Below, piece after piece: positions 34,352 to 43,366 of a DNA stretch of 64,000 nucleotides. The translations under genes were made by a program, and so were the position numbers. Each line of letters opens with the position of its first letter. The first letter of the stretch is position 1. The notes beneath the pieces were generated by a model, which saw only the letters and a list, made by a program, of their open reading frames with translations, made no database searches and was not told the origin of the DNA. The stretch is from Tsuneonella sp. CC-YZS046 (GTDB lineage: Bacteria; Pseudomonadota; Alphaproteobacteria; Sphingomonadales; Sphingomonadaceae): the NCBI RefSeq assembly GCF_035581365.1, contig NZ_CP141590.1:620001-684000 (forward strand), given 5' to 3'.

Positions 34352-34639
34352 ATGGCGCCCAGGATGGACCGCGACCATGTTCGCTCCATGGACAACCAAG
34401 CAGACACATCCGGATATGGGATCCGGCAAGCCGATCGCCAGGATGCACAAGTGCGCCCGGTTCCAAACGACAGGCTCATTGCGATCAGGGAAGTGATGGA
34501 GCGCACTTCGCTCTCCCGCTCGTACATCTATGCGCTGGTGAAGCGTCAGGAAATGCCCGCTCCAATCAAGCTCGGCCTCAAATGCTCGCGCTGGTCCGAA
34601 CAGGCAATCGAACGCTGGATTGTCCAGCAGGTCGGCTAG
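34352..34639 (+). CDS. AlpA-like excisionase/prophage regulator
   Basis: 95 aa with a C-terminal winged-helix of the AlpA/MerR-like excisionase type (RLIAIREVMERTSLSRSYIY, then ALVKRQEMPAPIKLGLKCSR and WSEQAIERWI). Such proteins drive integrase expression or excision of P4-like islands. The start is uncertain; ATGs at 34352, 34364 and 34388 are in frame and none has a good ribosome site. Its stop codon overlaps the integrase stop tail to tail in a CTAG. Confidence 0.82.
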   Translation: MAPRMDRDHVRSMDNQADTSGYGIRQADRQDAQVRPVPNDRLIAIREVMERTSLSRSYIYALVKRQEMPAPIKLGLKCSRWSEQAIERWIVQQVG

Positions 34640-35955
34640 TCGCCAGGCCGGCCGGGACCGGTAGTCGCCCAACGGATCGGCTGTCCCAGATGGATCTCGG
34701 GTGGCCACATATCGGCCAACAGCAGGCCTGCCCATTCACAGGCAAGCTCCCGCCGACGCGGCATATAGGCAGCACGGTTGTAAGCCCGCTCCACCTTGTT
34801 CTGCGGAACATGCGCCAGCATGAGATCGATGACCGCCCGGTCATCGATCTGCCCCTGTAGCTTTACCCGCTCATTCATGATGGTCGAGAAGGCTGAGCGG
34901 AACCCATGCGGAACATGGCGCTGATAATAGCCGGCCCGGATCAGAAGCGCCCGCAGCGTGTTCTCGCTCATCGGCCGGTGGCTGTGTCGATCAGAGGGAA
35001 ACACCAGCGGCAGATGCCCGGTGAGGGGTTCCATCACCCGCAGGATCGCAACTGCCTGAGGGGCGAGGGGAACCAGATGATCGCCCCCTTCTTCAGCCTT
35101 GCGGTCCAGATCGCCTTTCATGCGCGCTGCCGGAATGCGCCAGAGCGGCTCCTTGCCATCAAGCTCATGGAACTCTTCCCAGCGCGCGCCATGCAGTTCG
35201 CCGGGTCTGACCGCTGTTAGTGCAAGAAAACGCAATGCCAGCTTGGTAGGGGCACGGCACCGCTCGGCCTCGCAATCCACCAGCAGCTGGCGCAGCTTGC
35301 CAAGCTCGGTGATCGCAGGTTGCGATTTTGCTCTTGGCTTGGGCGGCAGCAGCCTGCCGAGGCTGGCTGCAGGATCAGCCGATACATATCCCAAGGCCAG
35401 GCCATAGCCGAATATGGCACTGATCCTCTGACGCAGCCGATGTGCTGTCTCGATGGCACCGCGGTTTGCCACCCCCTGCAGCAGCCGCAGCACCATGGGC
35501 GCCTCGATGTCGGCCATCGCAAGCGAGCCGAAGGCAGGATAGACCTCGTTTTCAAGACTGCCCTTCACATCCGCGGCATGGACCTGCGACCAGCGCGGGG
35601 TCTGGGCAACGAGCCACTCTCCAGCGACGGTCTCGAAGCGTTTGCGCGTATCGGCCGCATCCGCACCGTTACCGAAGAGATCGCAAGGCCTTGGCTCCCT
35701 GCCTTTGGCCAGCAGCTGCTTGGCCTTGTCGCGGGCATCCCTGGCATCGCGCAGGGAGATGGCGGGATAGCTGCCGATCGTCAGGGTCTTCTGGAGCGGC
35801 TTGCCATTGGCATTGCGGCCGAACTGGTAGTTCATGCGCCAATGTCGTCCGCCTGCGGGACTCACATGCAGATAGAGCTGTTCCCCGTCAGAGAGCTTGT
35901 AGGCTTTCTCTTTTGCTTTTGCGCCTCGCAGCTGTGCATCGGTCAGTCGCGACAT
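34636..35955 (-). CDS. P4-type tyrosine integrase
   Basis: 439 aa. N-terminal DUF4102 arm-binding domain (MSRLTDAQLRGAKAKEKAYKLSDGEQLYLHV), core-binding domain, and the catalytic domain with Arg (TAVRPGELHGARWEE), HxxR (HVPHGFRSAFST), and the Tyr nucleophile region AYNRAAYMPRRR. The ATG at 35955 gives the canonical start. It lies 150 bp from the 3' end of tRNA-Ser and is oriented away from it, the classic layout of an island integrated in a tRNA gene. Confidence 0.95.
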   Translation of the reverse strand: MSRLTDAQLRGAKAKEKAYKLSDGEQLYLHVSPAGGRHWRMNYQFGRNANGKPLQKTLTIGSYPAISLRDARDARDKAKQLLAKGREPRPCDLFGNGADAADTRKRFETVAGEWLVAQTPRWSQVHAADVKGSLENEVYPAFGSLAMADIEAPMVLRLLQGVANRGAIETAHRLRQRISAIFGYGLALGYVSADPAASLGRLLPPKPRAKSQPAITELGKLRQLLVDCEAERCRAPTKLALRFLALTAVRPGELHGARWEEFHELDGKEPLWRIPAARMKGDLDRKAEEGGDHLVPLAPQAVAILRVMEPLTGHLPLVFPSDRHSHRPMSENTLRALLIRAGYYQRHVPHGFRSAFSTIMNERVKLQGQIDDRAVIDLMLAHVPQNKVERAYNRAAYMPRRRELACEWAGLLLADMWPPEIHLGQPIRWATTGPGRPGD

Positions 35956-36106
35956 ACCATATTTTCCAGACACCGCACCATAGATGATACCATAGCACGG
36001 ACTGGCTGGATGGGAATATATGAAGACCAATCAGGACAAGCCACCCCCGAAAACCCACGCTATTCCGGGAATTTCTCGACTGATAGAACCCTTGAAGAGT
36101 AGTGGA

Positions 36107-36197
36107 TGGCGGAGCGGGAGGGATTCGAACCCTCGATACGGGGTTACCGTATACACACTTTCCAGGCGTGCGCCTTCGACCACTCGGCCACCGCTCC
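36107..36197 (-). tRNA. tRNA-Ser (anticodon GGA)
   Basis: Minus strand, 91 bases including encoded CCA (36107-36109) and a G discriminator. The acceptor GGAGCGG/CCGCTCC pairs 36191-36197 with 36111-36117. The T arm has GGTTCGAATCC, there is a long variable arm (TACGG...CCGTA) as in class II tRNAs, and the anticodon loop has GGA. Its 3' end faces the integrase and is the likely attachment site. Confidence 0.95.
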
Positions 36198-36315
36198 GCA
36201 TACCTGACGGGAACAGCGCCCCTAGCCGCGCCGAATGGCTTTCGCAAGTCATCGATAGATGGCAAGTTGAGGAAATACATACGCTCCGCCATCCGGTTCG
36301 GCAGGAAACCCCGAA

Positions 36316-36633
36316 ATGCACGAAATCCTACACGTCGCCTCTCCGCTCTGGCGCTGGAACGGGCCGCACAATGGCACATGGTTCTTCGTCACCATGCGCG
36401 GCGCGGAAGCGGAGGCGATCGCCGCCCACGCCCTGATGCGGCGGCTTGAAACCGGCCGGGCGCGGGGATTCGGCTCCGTGAAGGTGACGGCCCGGATCGG
36501 CGCAAGCAGCTGGCGGACCTCCGTTTTCCCGGCCCGCGAAGGCGAATGGTGGCTGCCGGTCAAGGCCGCGATCCGCCGCGCCGAGGACATTGCCGAGGGG
36601 GACATGGTCCAGTTTTCGCTGGAACTGGAGTAG
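36316..36633 (+). CDS. DUF1905-domain protein
   Basis: 105 aa, single small beta-barrel domain of the DUF1905 family: GTWFFVTM near the start, GFGSVKVTARIGASSWRTSVFP in the middle and WWLPVKAAIRRAEDIAEGDMVQFSLEL at the end. Function unknown. It converges on the RelA/SpoT gene with 11 bp between stops. Confidence 0.85.
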   Translation: MHEILHVASPLWRWNGPHNGTWFFVTMRGAEAEAIAAHALMRRLETGRARGFGSVKVTARIGASSWRTSVFPAREGEWWLPVKAAIRRAEDIAEGDMVQFSLELE

Positions 36634-36644
36634 GAGCGGAAATC

Positions 36645-38738
36645 CTAGATCCGGTCCGCTTCGGCCACGGCGTCGCTCGCCCGCAATGCGCTGAGGATTC
36701 GAGTCAGGTGGACGAGGTCCTTCACTTCCAGATCGACATCGTAAGTGTGGAACGGATCGTCATGCTGGGCGAGCACGAGATTGACCACATTGGCGTGGTT
36801 CTGGGCGAATATCGTGGCCATTTCCGCCAGCGTGCCCGGCCGATGGTAGAGCACGGCGCGCAGCCGGCCCACCGCGCCTTGCGAGCGTTCGCCCCACGAC
36901 AGGTCGAGCCAGTCGGCATCCACCCCGTTGGCCAGGGTCAGGCAGTCGATCGCGTGGACTTCCACCCCCTTGCCGGGGCGGCGCAGGCCCACGATCCGGT
37001 CGCCAGGCACGGGATGGCAGCATTCCGCAAGCTGGAAGGCCATGCCTGCCGTCAGCCCCTTGATCGAGATCGCGCGTTCCTGCCGCGGCCATGAATCGGG
37101 GTCCGGCAATGCGGACGTGCTGCCCGGCACCAGGGCTTCCATCACCTCGCGATCGTCGAGCTTCGCGCTGCCGATGGCGACCATCAGGTCTTCCTCGCGC
37201 TCCAGCTTCAGCCGCTCGACCGCGGCGTCGATGGCTTTCTTGCCGATCTTGCTCGGCAGACGCTCGCAAATCTCCTCGAACAGCTTGCGGCCGATCGCCG
37301 CGACTTCCGACCGTTCCTTCTGGCGCACGGCGCGGCGGATCGCGGCGCGCGCCTTGCCGGTCACGACGAAGCCAAGCCAGGACAGCTGAGGCCCGGAATT
37401 GTCGCTCTTGATGATCTCGACCACATCGCCATTGTTGAGCGGCGTGCGCAGCGGCATGTGCCGGCCGTTGATCTTCGCCCCGACCGCCTTGGCGCCGAGA
37501 TCGGTATGCACCGCGAAGGCGAAATCGACCGGGGTCGCCCCCTTGGGCAGCTGGAACAGCGCGCCTTTGGGGGTGAAGGCGAAGATCCGATCCTGATAGA
37601 TCGCCAGCTTGGTGTGCTCGAGCAGTTCTTCGGCGTCATGGCTGGCATCGACGATCTCGATGAGGTCGCGCAGCCAGCCGACCTCGCCATCCGGCTTGGT
37701 GCCGCCCTGCTTGTAGGCCCAGTGCGCCGCGAGGCCGAATTCATTGAGCCTGTGCATTTCGCGCGTGCGGATCTGCACCTCCATCCGCATCGAGTTCTCG
37801 TAGATCAACGCGGTGTGGAGCGAGCGATAGCCATTGCTCTTGGGGGTGGAGATGTAGTCCTTGAAACGGCCGGGGATCATCTGCCAGGTGGTATGCAGCA
37901 CCCCCAGCGCGCGGTAGCAATCCTCGTCATTGTTGGTGATGACGCGGAAGGCCATGATATCGGTGATCTGCTCGAAACTGACATGGCGTTCGGCCATCTT
38001 GCGCCAGATCGAATAGGGATGCTTCTCGCGCCCCGACACTTCGACCTTGAGGCCAGCCTCGGCCAGTGCCTGCTTGATTGCCAGGGCGATCGCATCCACC
38101 TGGCCGCCTTCCTGGCTGCGGATCTGGGCCAGGCGGCCGGTGATGGTGGCATAGGCTTCGGGCTCCAGCTGCTCGAAGGCGAGAAGCTGCATTTCCCGCA
38201 TATATTCATACATGCCCACGCGCTCCGCCAGCGGGGCGTAGATGTCCATCGTTTCGCGGGCGATCCTGCGGCGCTTGTCTTCGCTGCGGATGAAATGCAG
38301 CGTGCGCATGTTGTGCAGGCGGTCCGCCAGCTTGACCAGCAGGACACGCAGATCCTCGCTCATCGCCAGAAAGAACTTGCGCAGGTTTTCCGCCGCCCGC
38401 TCATTCTCGGTCAGAGTCTCGATCTTCGAAAGCTTGGTCACTCCGTCGACCAGGCGGGCGACCTCATTGCCGAAATTCTTCTCGATATCTTCTATGGTTG
38501 CGAGCGTATCTTCGACCGTATCGTGAAGCAGGGCGGTGACGATCGTCTGCTGGTCCAGCTTCAGGTCGGTCATCAGACCGGCCACTTCTATCGGATGGCT
38601 GAAGTAGGGATCGCCGCTGGCGCGCTTCTGGGTGCCGTGCTTCTGCACGGAATAGACATAGGCGCGGTTGAGCAGTGCCTCATCCGCTTCAGGGTCGTAA
38701 CCCTTGACCCGTTCAACAAGTTCATACTGGCGTAGCAT
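36645..38738 (-). CDS. rsh: Bifunctional (p)ppGpp synthetase/hydrolase (Rsh)
   Basis: 697 aa stringent-response enzyme making and degrading (p)ppGpp. The HD hydrolase has HDTVED at 72-77, so hydrolysis should be intact. The synthetase has FRVITNNDEDCYRALG, RFKD at 291-294 (the RxKD form of bifunctional SpoT-type enzymes) and PKSNGYRSLHT. A TGS domain (FAFTPKGALFQLPKGATPVDFAF) and a C-terminal ACT domain (LYHRPGTLAEMATIFAQNHANV) follow. Alphaproteobacteria usually have a single such gene. It is flanked by island and catabolic genes but looks core. Confidence 0.96.
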   Translation of the reverse strand: MLRQYELVERVKGYDPEADEALLNRAYVYSVQKHGTQKRASGDPYFSHPIEVAGLMTDLKLDQQTIVTALLHDTVEDTLATIEDIEKNFGNEVARLVDGVTKLSKIETLTENERAAENLRKFFLAMSEDLRVLLVKLADRLHNMRTLHFIRSEDKRRRIARETMDIYAPLAERVGMYEYMREMQLLAFEQLEPEAYATITGRLAQIRSQEGGQVDAIALAIKQALAEAGLKVEVSGREKHPYSIWRKMAERHVSFEQITDIMAFRVITNNDEDCYRALGVLHTTWQMIPGRFKDYISTPKSNGYRSLHTALIYENSMRMEVQIRTREMHRLNEFGLAAHWAYKQGGTKPDGEVGWLRDLIEIVDASHDAEELLEHTKLAIYQDRIFAFTPKGALFQLPKGATPVDFAFAVHTDLGAKAVGAKINGRHMPLRTPLNNGDVVEIIKSDNSGPQLSWLGFVVTGKARAAIRRAVRQKERSEVAAIGRKLFEEICERLPSKIGKKAIDAAVERLKLEREEDLMVAIGSAKLDDREVMEALVPGSTSALPDPDSWPRQERAISIKGLTAGMAFQLAECCHPVPGDRIVGLRRPGKGVEVHAIDCLTLANGVDADWLDLSWGERSQGAVGRLRAVLYHRPGTLAEMATIFAQNHANVVNLVLAQHDDPFHTYDVDLEVKDLVHLTRILSALRASDAVAEADRI

Positions 38739-38912
38739 CGCCTCAAATCATGTGAGCATTCGGTGCTGCAATGCAATGGGCAATTGCTGCGCATTCAACG
38801 GGATCGGCATGAAGCTCGATGCGGGACGGCGCGATTTCAAGCGATGAAGAGGTTGCAGATATTGCTTGCCGGAAGACGGGAAGATCAGGAACCGGGCGGG
38901 CGAGGGCCGATC

Positions 38913-39869
38913 TCAACCTTCCTTGCCGGTGGTTGGCTTGAGGCCCAGCCCGCCGGTTGCGCTGTTCATCGCATGGCGGATCTCGGGGTCCGCATCGGCC
39001 AGCTCCTGGCCGAACATTTCGGCGGTGGAGCGCAAGGGGGAGAGCGGGCCGTCAGCCAGCAGGGAGGCTTGGTTTTCCGCCCACATCTCGGGCGTGCTGC
39101 CAGCCATGCGCACGGTCGGATAGGCGGCCATGACCAGCCGTCCGGCACGGCCACCGCTGACCTGGAATGCTTCGTTCGAGACCCCGGTGTCCTGATGGCA
39201 AAGCCATGCGACCAGTGCGGAAACATGCTCCGGCTGAAAATGCTTCTGCAGGGTCGCGGCAATAGCGGGATCGTCGATCGTTCCGGTGATGCGCGTCCAT
39301 GCGGAAGGTAGGATGCAATTGGCGGTGATCCCGAACGACTGCCCTTCGATCGCCAGGCTTCGCGTGAAGCTGAAGATGGCTCCCTTGGCCGAGCCATAGC
39401 TGGTCAGCCCGCCGTTCCCTAGCATGCCGCTGGACGATGTCGTGACGATCCGCCCGGTGCCCGAGGCAACTAGGTGCGGCCACGCCGCCCGGCAAACGTC
39501 GACCGTGCCCTGGAAATGGATGTCGAACACCATGCGCCAGTCCGCCGGATCGGCCTCCGCCAGGCTGGTGCTGCTCATGACGCCGGCGTTGCAGACCAGT
39601 ATGTCGAGTTGGCCGAAAGCGTCGATGGCCGTTTGGACAATGGCATTGCCTTGGCCGACTACACTGTGGCTGTCGGCAACAGCGGTGCCTCCATTGGCGC
39701 GGATTTCCGACACCACATCCTCCGCCGGATCGACGCCGTCCTGGCCCGGAATGTCGTTGACCACGATCCTTGCCCCGCGCGAGGCCAGCATCAGCGCATG
39801 GCTGCGTCCCATTCCACGGCCCGCGCCGGTGACGATCGCGACCCGGCCATCAAAATCCATCAACCCCAT
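38913..39869 (-). CDS. Short-chain dehydrogenase, MFE-2/17beta-HSD4-like
   Basis: 318 aa, longer than classical SDRs. TGAGRGMG at 14-21, Asp in VVNDIPGQDGVD, CNAG, Ser in TTSSSGMLG and YGSAK with Tyr and Lys. The C-terminal extension after about residue 240 (HQDTGVSNEAFQVSGGRAGR) is typical of 3-hydroxyacyl-CoA dehydrogenase domains of multifunctional enzyme 2. A role in beta-oxidation of a bulky acyl-CoA is plausible. GGAG lies 10 bases upstream of the ATG, and a 15-bp palindrome lies about 60 bp upstream. Confidence 0.88.
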   Translation of the reverse strand: MGLMDFDGRVAIVTGAGRGMGRSHALMLASRGARIVVNDIPGQDGVDPAEDVVSEIRANGGTAVADSHSVVGQGNAIVQTAIDAFGQLDILVCNAGVMSSTSLAEADPADWRMVFDIHFQGTVDVCRAAWPHLVASGTGRIVTTSSSGMLGNGGLTSYGSAKGAIFSFTRSLAIEGQSFGITANCILPSAWTRITGTIDDPAIAATLQKHFQPEHVSALVAWLCHQDTGVSNEAFQVSGGRAGRLVMAAYPTVRMAGSTPEMWAENQASLLADGPLSPLRSTAEMFGQELADADPEIRHAMNSATGGLGLKPTTGKEG

Positions 39870-39924
39870 TCAGATCCACTCCATGCGCAAGCCACCCATT
39901 CAGGCGCAGCTTGTTAAGAAAATC

Positions 39925-39939
39925 TGTCCTGGCAGGACA
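39925..39939. promoter_or_regulatory. Perfect 15-bp palindrome upstream of the SDR
   Basis: TGTCCTG-G-CAGGACA, 7-bp arms around one base, between the NTF2-like gene and the SDR start on the minus strand. Probably an operator for the 38913 SDR; no regulator is obvious. Confidence 0.5.
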
Positions 39940-39960
39940 CACTCGTGAAATTCATGCGCC

Positions 39961-40419
39961 TCAAGTCGGCTTTGTGAACATTCCATCGCGGTCGTTGTGG
40001 CTCCACAAAAAACGCAAGAAGGAATAGCTCAGTTTCCAGCCTTTATCGGTGCGCCGGAAGCGCCAGTCGTAATGTCCGCCGGTCATGACATAGTCGCCGG
40101 GCTGTTCGACCTTGGGAAGGCCGATGAAGATCACGATGCCGGTTCCGGTCGCCTCATCGCCGGATATGCGAAAGCGCGTGTTGCCGATCACATGCTCCTG
40201 ATCCTGGAATACCGCCATCTGGCCATCGCAGGCTTCGTAAATCTGCTGCTTGCCGTGGAGCGAGCCGAAGGAGTTCTCGAAGACCGCATCGTCGGTCCAG
40301 CATTCGGCCCAGTCCTTGTATCGCCTTTCATCGGCAAGCCTTTGATAGTCATGCATCAGGTCATACAGTTCCAGCTTGTCCTCGATCAGGCGCAATCTTT
40401 CCTCGACACTCGCAGGCAT
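39961..40419 (-). CDS. NTF2-like/SnoaL-like protein
   Basis: 152 aa SnoaL-like domain (LIEDKLELYDLMHDYQRLADERRYKDWAECWTDDAVFE; VMTGGHYDWRFRRTDKGWKLSYSFLR, cited by landmark). Family members are small-molecule cyclases, dehydratases or dioxygenase beta-subunit relatives. AAGGA precedes the ATG. It follows the PQQ dehydrogenase by 32 bp on the same strand and is probably cotranscribed. Confidence 0.83.
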   Translation of the reverse strand: MPASVEERLRLIEDKLELYDLMHDYQRLADERRYKDWAECWTDDAVFENSFGSLHGKQQIYEACDGQMAVFQDQEHVIGNTRFRISGDEATGTGIVIFIGLPKVEQPGDYVMTGGHYDWRFRRTDKGWKLSYSFLRFLWSHNDRDGMFTKPT

Positions 40420-40451
40420 TTCATAATCCTTTGAAATAATATTGATATTTT

Positions 40452-42389
40452 CTACTTTATGGTGCGGGTATAGGCCGCGACATCGACGAGTTCCTGCTTG
40501 TTGAGCAGGCCGGGATAGACAGGCGGCATCGGAGCCGTGGGCTTCAGAAGGAAGGCGATCATGGCTTCCTCGCTATATTTGCTTCCCATGTTCTTGAGGG
40601 CAGGGCCGACCAGACCTTCTCCCTGCGCGCCATGGCAACCCGCGCAGGTTGCCGCATAGGTGGCGTGTCCGCGTGCCGCGTCCGCTTTCCGGGTGGCATT
40701 ATCCGCCGAAGCGGCCACGTTCTTCTGCTGGCTATCGGTTGTGGCGGCGGCCGCATCGTCGCCGAGGGCATAGATAATCACCGATGGCGTCCCCGGCGCG
40801 GCCTGCGGCCAGGTCGAGCGCGAGATATTGCCGGATGGAACAGCCAGATATTGCCGGCCTCCCGAACGATAGGTGATGATTCCGCCGGCGATGGCGCCGC
40901 CCGTCTCGATGGAATGGAGCAGCTTGCCATCCTCGGTCTGGAAGACGAACAGGGTGCCGGCCAGGTCGCCCGCGAAGGTGACGCCGCCCGCGGTCGAGGT
41001 CAGGCCTGCCACCACTGGCGCGGGCGCGTGATGCTTCCATTTTACGGTGCCGGAATCCACGTTGAGCGCGGTGATCCAGCCTGAACCCAGGCCGTCCTGC
41101 TTGAACGAGCCGCCCATGTAGATCTGGCCTGCTTCATATTTGGGCGGATCTTCGAAGAACAGGATGGAGCACCAGTCCACAGCGCCGAAGGTGGCGATCC
41201 TGCGTGCGGGATCATAGGCGGGACCATTGTATTCGACGCCGCCGGTCATGCCGGGGCAGGCTTTCAGCCCTTCCGCGGTCGGATCGGCATCGTGATTGAG
41301 GATCGTGGTGACCGGGGTTCGGTAGAGCAATTTGTGGCTGTTGCGGTCGATCGCATAGACATAGCCGTCCTTCGATCCCTGGATCACCACCGGGCGGCCT
41401 TTTCCGTTCCTGATCAGCAAGGCGGGGGGCGTGACGCCATAGTCGTGATTGTCGTTCGGGCGGGTCTGGTAATGCCACAACCTCTTGCCGGTCTTCGCGT
41501 CCAGCACGAGGACCGAATTGGTATAGAGATTGTCGCCCTTGCGGACCCAGGGATTGAGATCGGGGGCCGGATTGGCGACCGGGATGAACAGTTCCCCTTT
41601 CTCCGGGTCGAGGGTGTAGGACGACCACGTGCCGCCGCCGCCCTTCTTCCAGGTTTCACCCGGCCAGGTGTCGTTGCCATACTCGCCTGGATGGGGAATG
41701 AGATTGAAGGTCCAGACTGTCTTGCCCGTCTTGCTGTCGAGCGCCAGCATTCGGCCCGGTATCCCCCAGTCGCCGCCGGCCAGGCCGATATAGACCTTGC
41801 CATCCCATGCAATCGGTGCGGCGGATACATATTCGCCGATCTCCGGGTTGCCGATCTTCTCCCGCCAGAGTTCCCGCCCGGTCCTGGCGTCGTAGGCCAC
41901 CATCCGCGCGTCGCCGGTGCCGCGGATGACCATGCCGTCCGTATAGGCCACTCCGCGATTATGGACGAAGACTTCCTCTTCCTCGGGGCTGTAGAGCGAC
42001 TTCCAGATCACGTCGCAGTTCTGGGGATTGACCGCGACCGTGCCCCGGCTGGTGGTGTAGTAGAGGCCGCCGTTGACCAGCACCGGACCGGAATTGAAGG
42101 GTCCGGCGCCGCCCATGCGCACGCGGCAGACTTCTGTCAGCTTGCCGGCGTTTTCGGTGTCGATCTCGGCAAGCTCGCTGAAGCGATTGCCATCCAGCTG
42201 CCGGTTGTAGCTCGGCCAGTCCGTATCGCCTTCAACCGGCATCGCGAATTGCTGGTCCGGAGTGCCCTCGTCCTTGCCGGCGATGGCCGTGCCATCTTCA
42301 TTGGTGCGGGGCTGGACCGCGCTGCCGGCCGATGCGGCCAGTCCCAACAATCCGATGCCCGCGAAAAGGCACACCATCCTACCCATCAT
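40452..42389 (-). CDS. PQQ-dependent quinohaemoprotein alcohol dehydrogenase
   Basis: 645 aa periplasmic dehydrogenase: signal peptide (MMGRMVCLFAGIGLLGLAASAGSA), an eight-bladed PQQ propeller with repeated tryptophan-docking motifs (DAKTGKRLWHYQTRPNDNHDYG), and a fused C-terminal cytochrome c with C582-AG-C585-H586 and a distal Met in APMPP. It passes electrons from alcohol oxidation to the respiratory chain, possibly the cbb3 oxidase. The ATG at 42389 has AGAGGGGG upstream; the open frame beyond it overlaps the VOC gene and is discarded. No PQQ synthesis genes are in the window. Confidence 0.92.
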   Translation of the reverse strand: MMGRMVCLFAGIGLLGLAASAGSAVQPRTNEDGTAIAGKDEGTPDQQFAMPVEGDTDWPSYNRQLDGNRFSELAEIDTENAGKLTEVCRVRMGGAGPFNSGPVLVNGGLYYTTSRGTVAVNPQNCDVIWKSLYSPEEEEVFVHNRGVAYTDGMVIRGTGDARMVAYDARTGRELWREKIGNPEIGEYVSAAPIAWDGKVYIGLAGGDWGIPGRMLALDSKTGKTVWTFNLIPHPGEYGNDTWPGETWKKGGGGTWSSYTLDPEKGELFIPVANPAPDLNPWVRKGDNLYTNSVLVLDAKTGKRLWHYQTRPNDNHDYGVTPPALLIRNGKGRPVVIQGSKDGYVYAIDRNSHKLLYRTPVTTILNHDADPTAEGLKACPGMTGGVEYNGPAYDPARRIATFGAVDWCSILFFEDPPKYEAGQIYMGGSFKQDGLGSGWITALNVDSGTVKWKHHAPAPVVAGLTSTAGGVTFAGDLAGTLFVFQTEDGKLLHSIETGGAIAGGIITYRSGGRQYLAVPSGNISRSTWPQAAPGTPSVIIYALGDDAAAATTDSQQKNVAASADNATRKADAARGHATYAATCAGCHGAQGEGLVGPALKNMGSKYSEEAMIAFLLKPTAPMPPVYPGLLNKQELVDVAAYTRTIK

Positions 42390-42442
42390 CCATCCCCCTC
42401 TCATCCGATCAATATCTTGTCTTTGTGACCCTGCATCCCGCG

Positions 42443-43366
42443 TCACGCCGGGCATTCGTAATTGGTGACGAAATCCTCCGGCACCGCAGGCCCCCAATTG
42501 GCCAGGCTGTCCTCCATCCCGTAATTGGTCGGCTGCCACAGCGCGTAGTCCTCGATGTAATCCATGTCCGAGTAATATTCGAACCAGGAGCCCCAGGGGT
42601 CCTGTATGTAATGGAAGAAATTCGAACCGATGGTGTGCCGTCCGAAGCCCCATTCGCCCCGCGCGGATTTTTCCATCAATGCTCGTCCGCCGCGTCCCAC
42701 CTCGTCGGGTCCATGCACTTCGAAGCTGCCGTGATGAAAGCCGATGCCGGGAGATTTCGCGAAGGCGACCACATGATGATCGCTGTTCCGCTTCGCGCAG
42801 CAGAATGCGATCACATCCTGCGCCTGATCGGCCAGGCCCATTCCCAGAACCTCGGTCATGAATGCGACGCTGCGCATCACGTCCGGTGTGAATACCAGCA
42901 CATGCCCTAGCCTCGTCGGCCTGACCGGTTGATATGCGCTGCCCGGCTGCATGGCGGACCTGCCCCGGCGGACGAGGCGGCCCGGCGCGTTTATCTCGAA
43001 TGGCTGCGAAGGTTCGCGCGGAGGATCGTCGGGAACGTCGACGAGGTGGATCAGCATTCCATGGGGGTCCCGAACCCACAGGCCGCCTGCCTGAGCGCCG
43101 CTGGCCGGGACGACTATCGTTCCTCCCGAACCTTCGACCCGCGCTCCTATTTCATCCAGTCCGTCGGCGCGAAGGGAAATGTGGTGCAGCCGCTTGCGTT
43201 CCTTGCCGCCGATCAGGCTGATGCACGGGCGGCTCGCCCCTTCGCACCGGAAATGCGCGACGTTGTCTGTGACCCAGGCTTCCAGGCCGGCATCGGTGTA
43301 GAATTGCACGCCGGCCGCGAGATCCGGAACCTCCAGCGTAAAGGAAAGAGCGCCTTTTACTGCCAT
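42443..43366 (-). CDS. Extradiol-dioxygenase-like VOC protein
   Basis: 307 aa with two VOC modules, the layout of type I extradiol dioxygenases (BphC/2,3-dihydroxybiphenyl type). The second module carries a His-His-Glu triad: His in LGHVLVFTPD, His in SDHHVVAF, Glu in SWFEYYSD, fitting non-haem iron. Likely a ring-cleaving dioxygenase for a catechol made by the FAD hydroxylase next door, whose stop overlaps its start by 10 bp. The substrate is unknown. Confidence 0.87.
   Translation of the reverse strand: MAVKGALSFTLEVPDLAAGVQFYTDAGLEAWVTDNVAHFRCEGASRPCISLIGGKERKRLHHISLRADGLDEIGARVEGSGGTIVVPASGAQAGGLWVRDPHGMLIHLVDVPDDPPREPSQPFEINAPGRLVRRGRSAMQPGSAYQPVRPTRLGHVLVFTPDVMRSVAFMTEVLGMGLADQAQDVIAFCCAKRNSDHHVVAFAKSPGIGFHHGSFEVHGPDEVGRGGRALMEKSARGEWGFGRHTIGSNFFHYIQDPWGSWFEYYSDMDYIEDYALWQPTNYGMEDSLANWGPAVPEDFVTNYECPA

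Larger units (their letters stand above)
13600..36130. mobile_element. Putative genomic island carrying the catabolic cluster
   Basis: Inferred from a P4-type integrase (34636-35955) beside the 3' end of tRNA-Ser, an AlpA-like regulator, an IS3 remnant, a recombinase fragment and an RHS remnant on the far side, and a visibly lower GC content between about 14.5 and 33.8 kb than on either flank. The right edge is the tRNA 3' end. The left edge is a guess: I found no second copy of the tRNA 3' end in the window, so the true element may be larger, smaller or decayed. Confidence 0.4.

Noticed and set aside
34118-34735. 205-codon minus-strand frame through the AlpA gene
   Set aside because: Only its last third is meaningful, as part of the IS3 OrfA relic; the rest is antisense to AlpA.
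40418-40437. ATTTCA-N8-TGAAAT inverted repeat at the NTF2-like gene start
   Set aside because: It overlaps the start codon and ribosome site and has AT-rich arms; chance is likely.
42390-43079. N-terminal extension of the PQQ dehydrogenase frame
   Set aside because: It overlaps the VOC gene in another frame and precedes an evident signal peptide with its own ribosome site at 42389.
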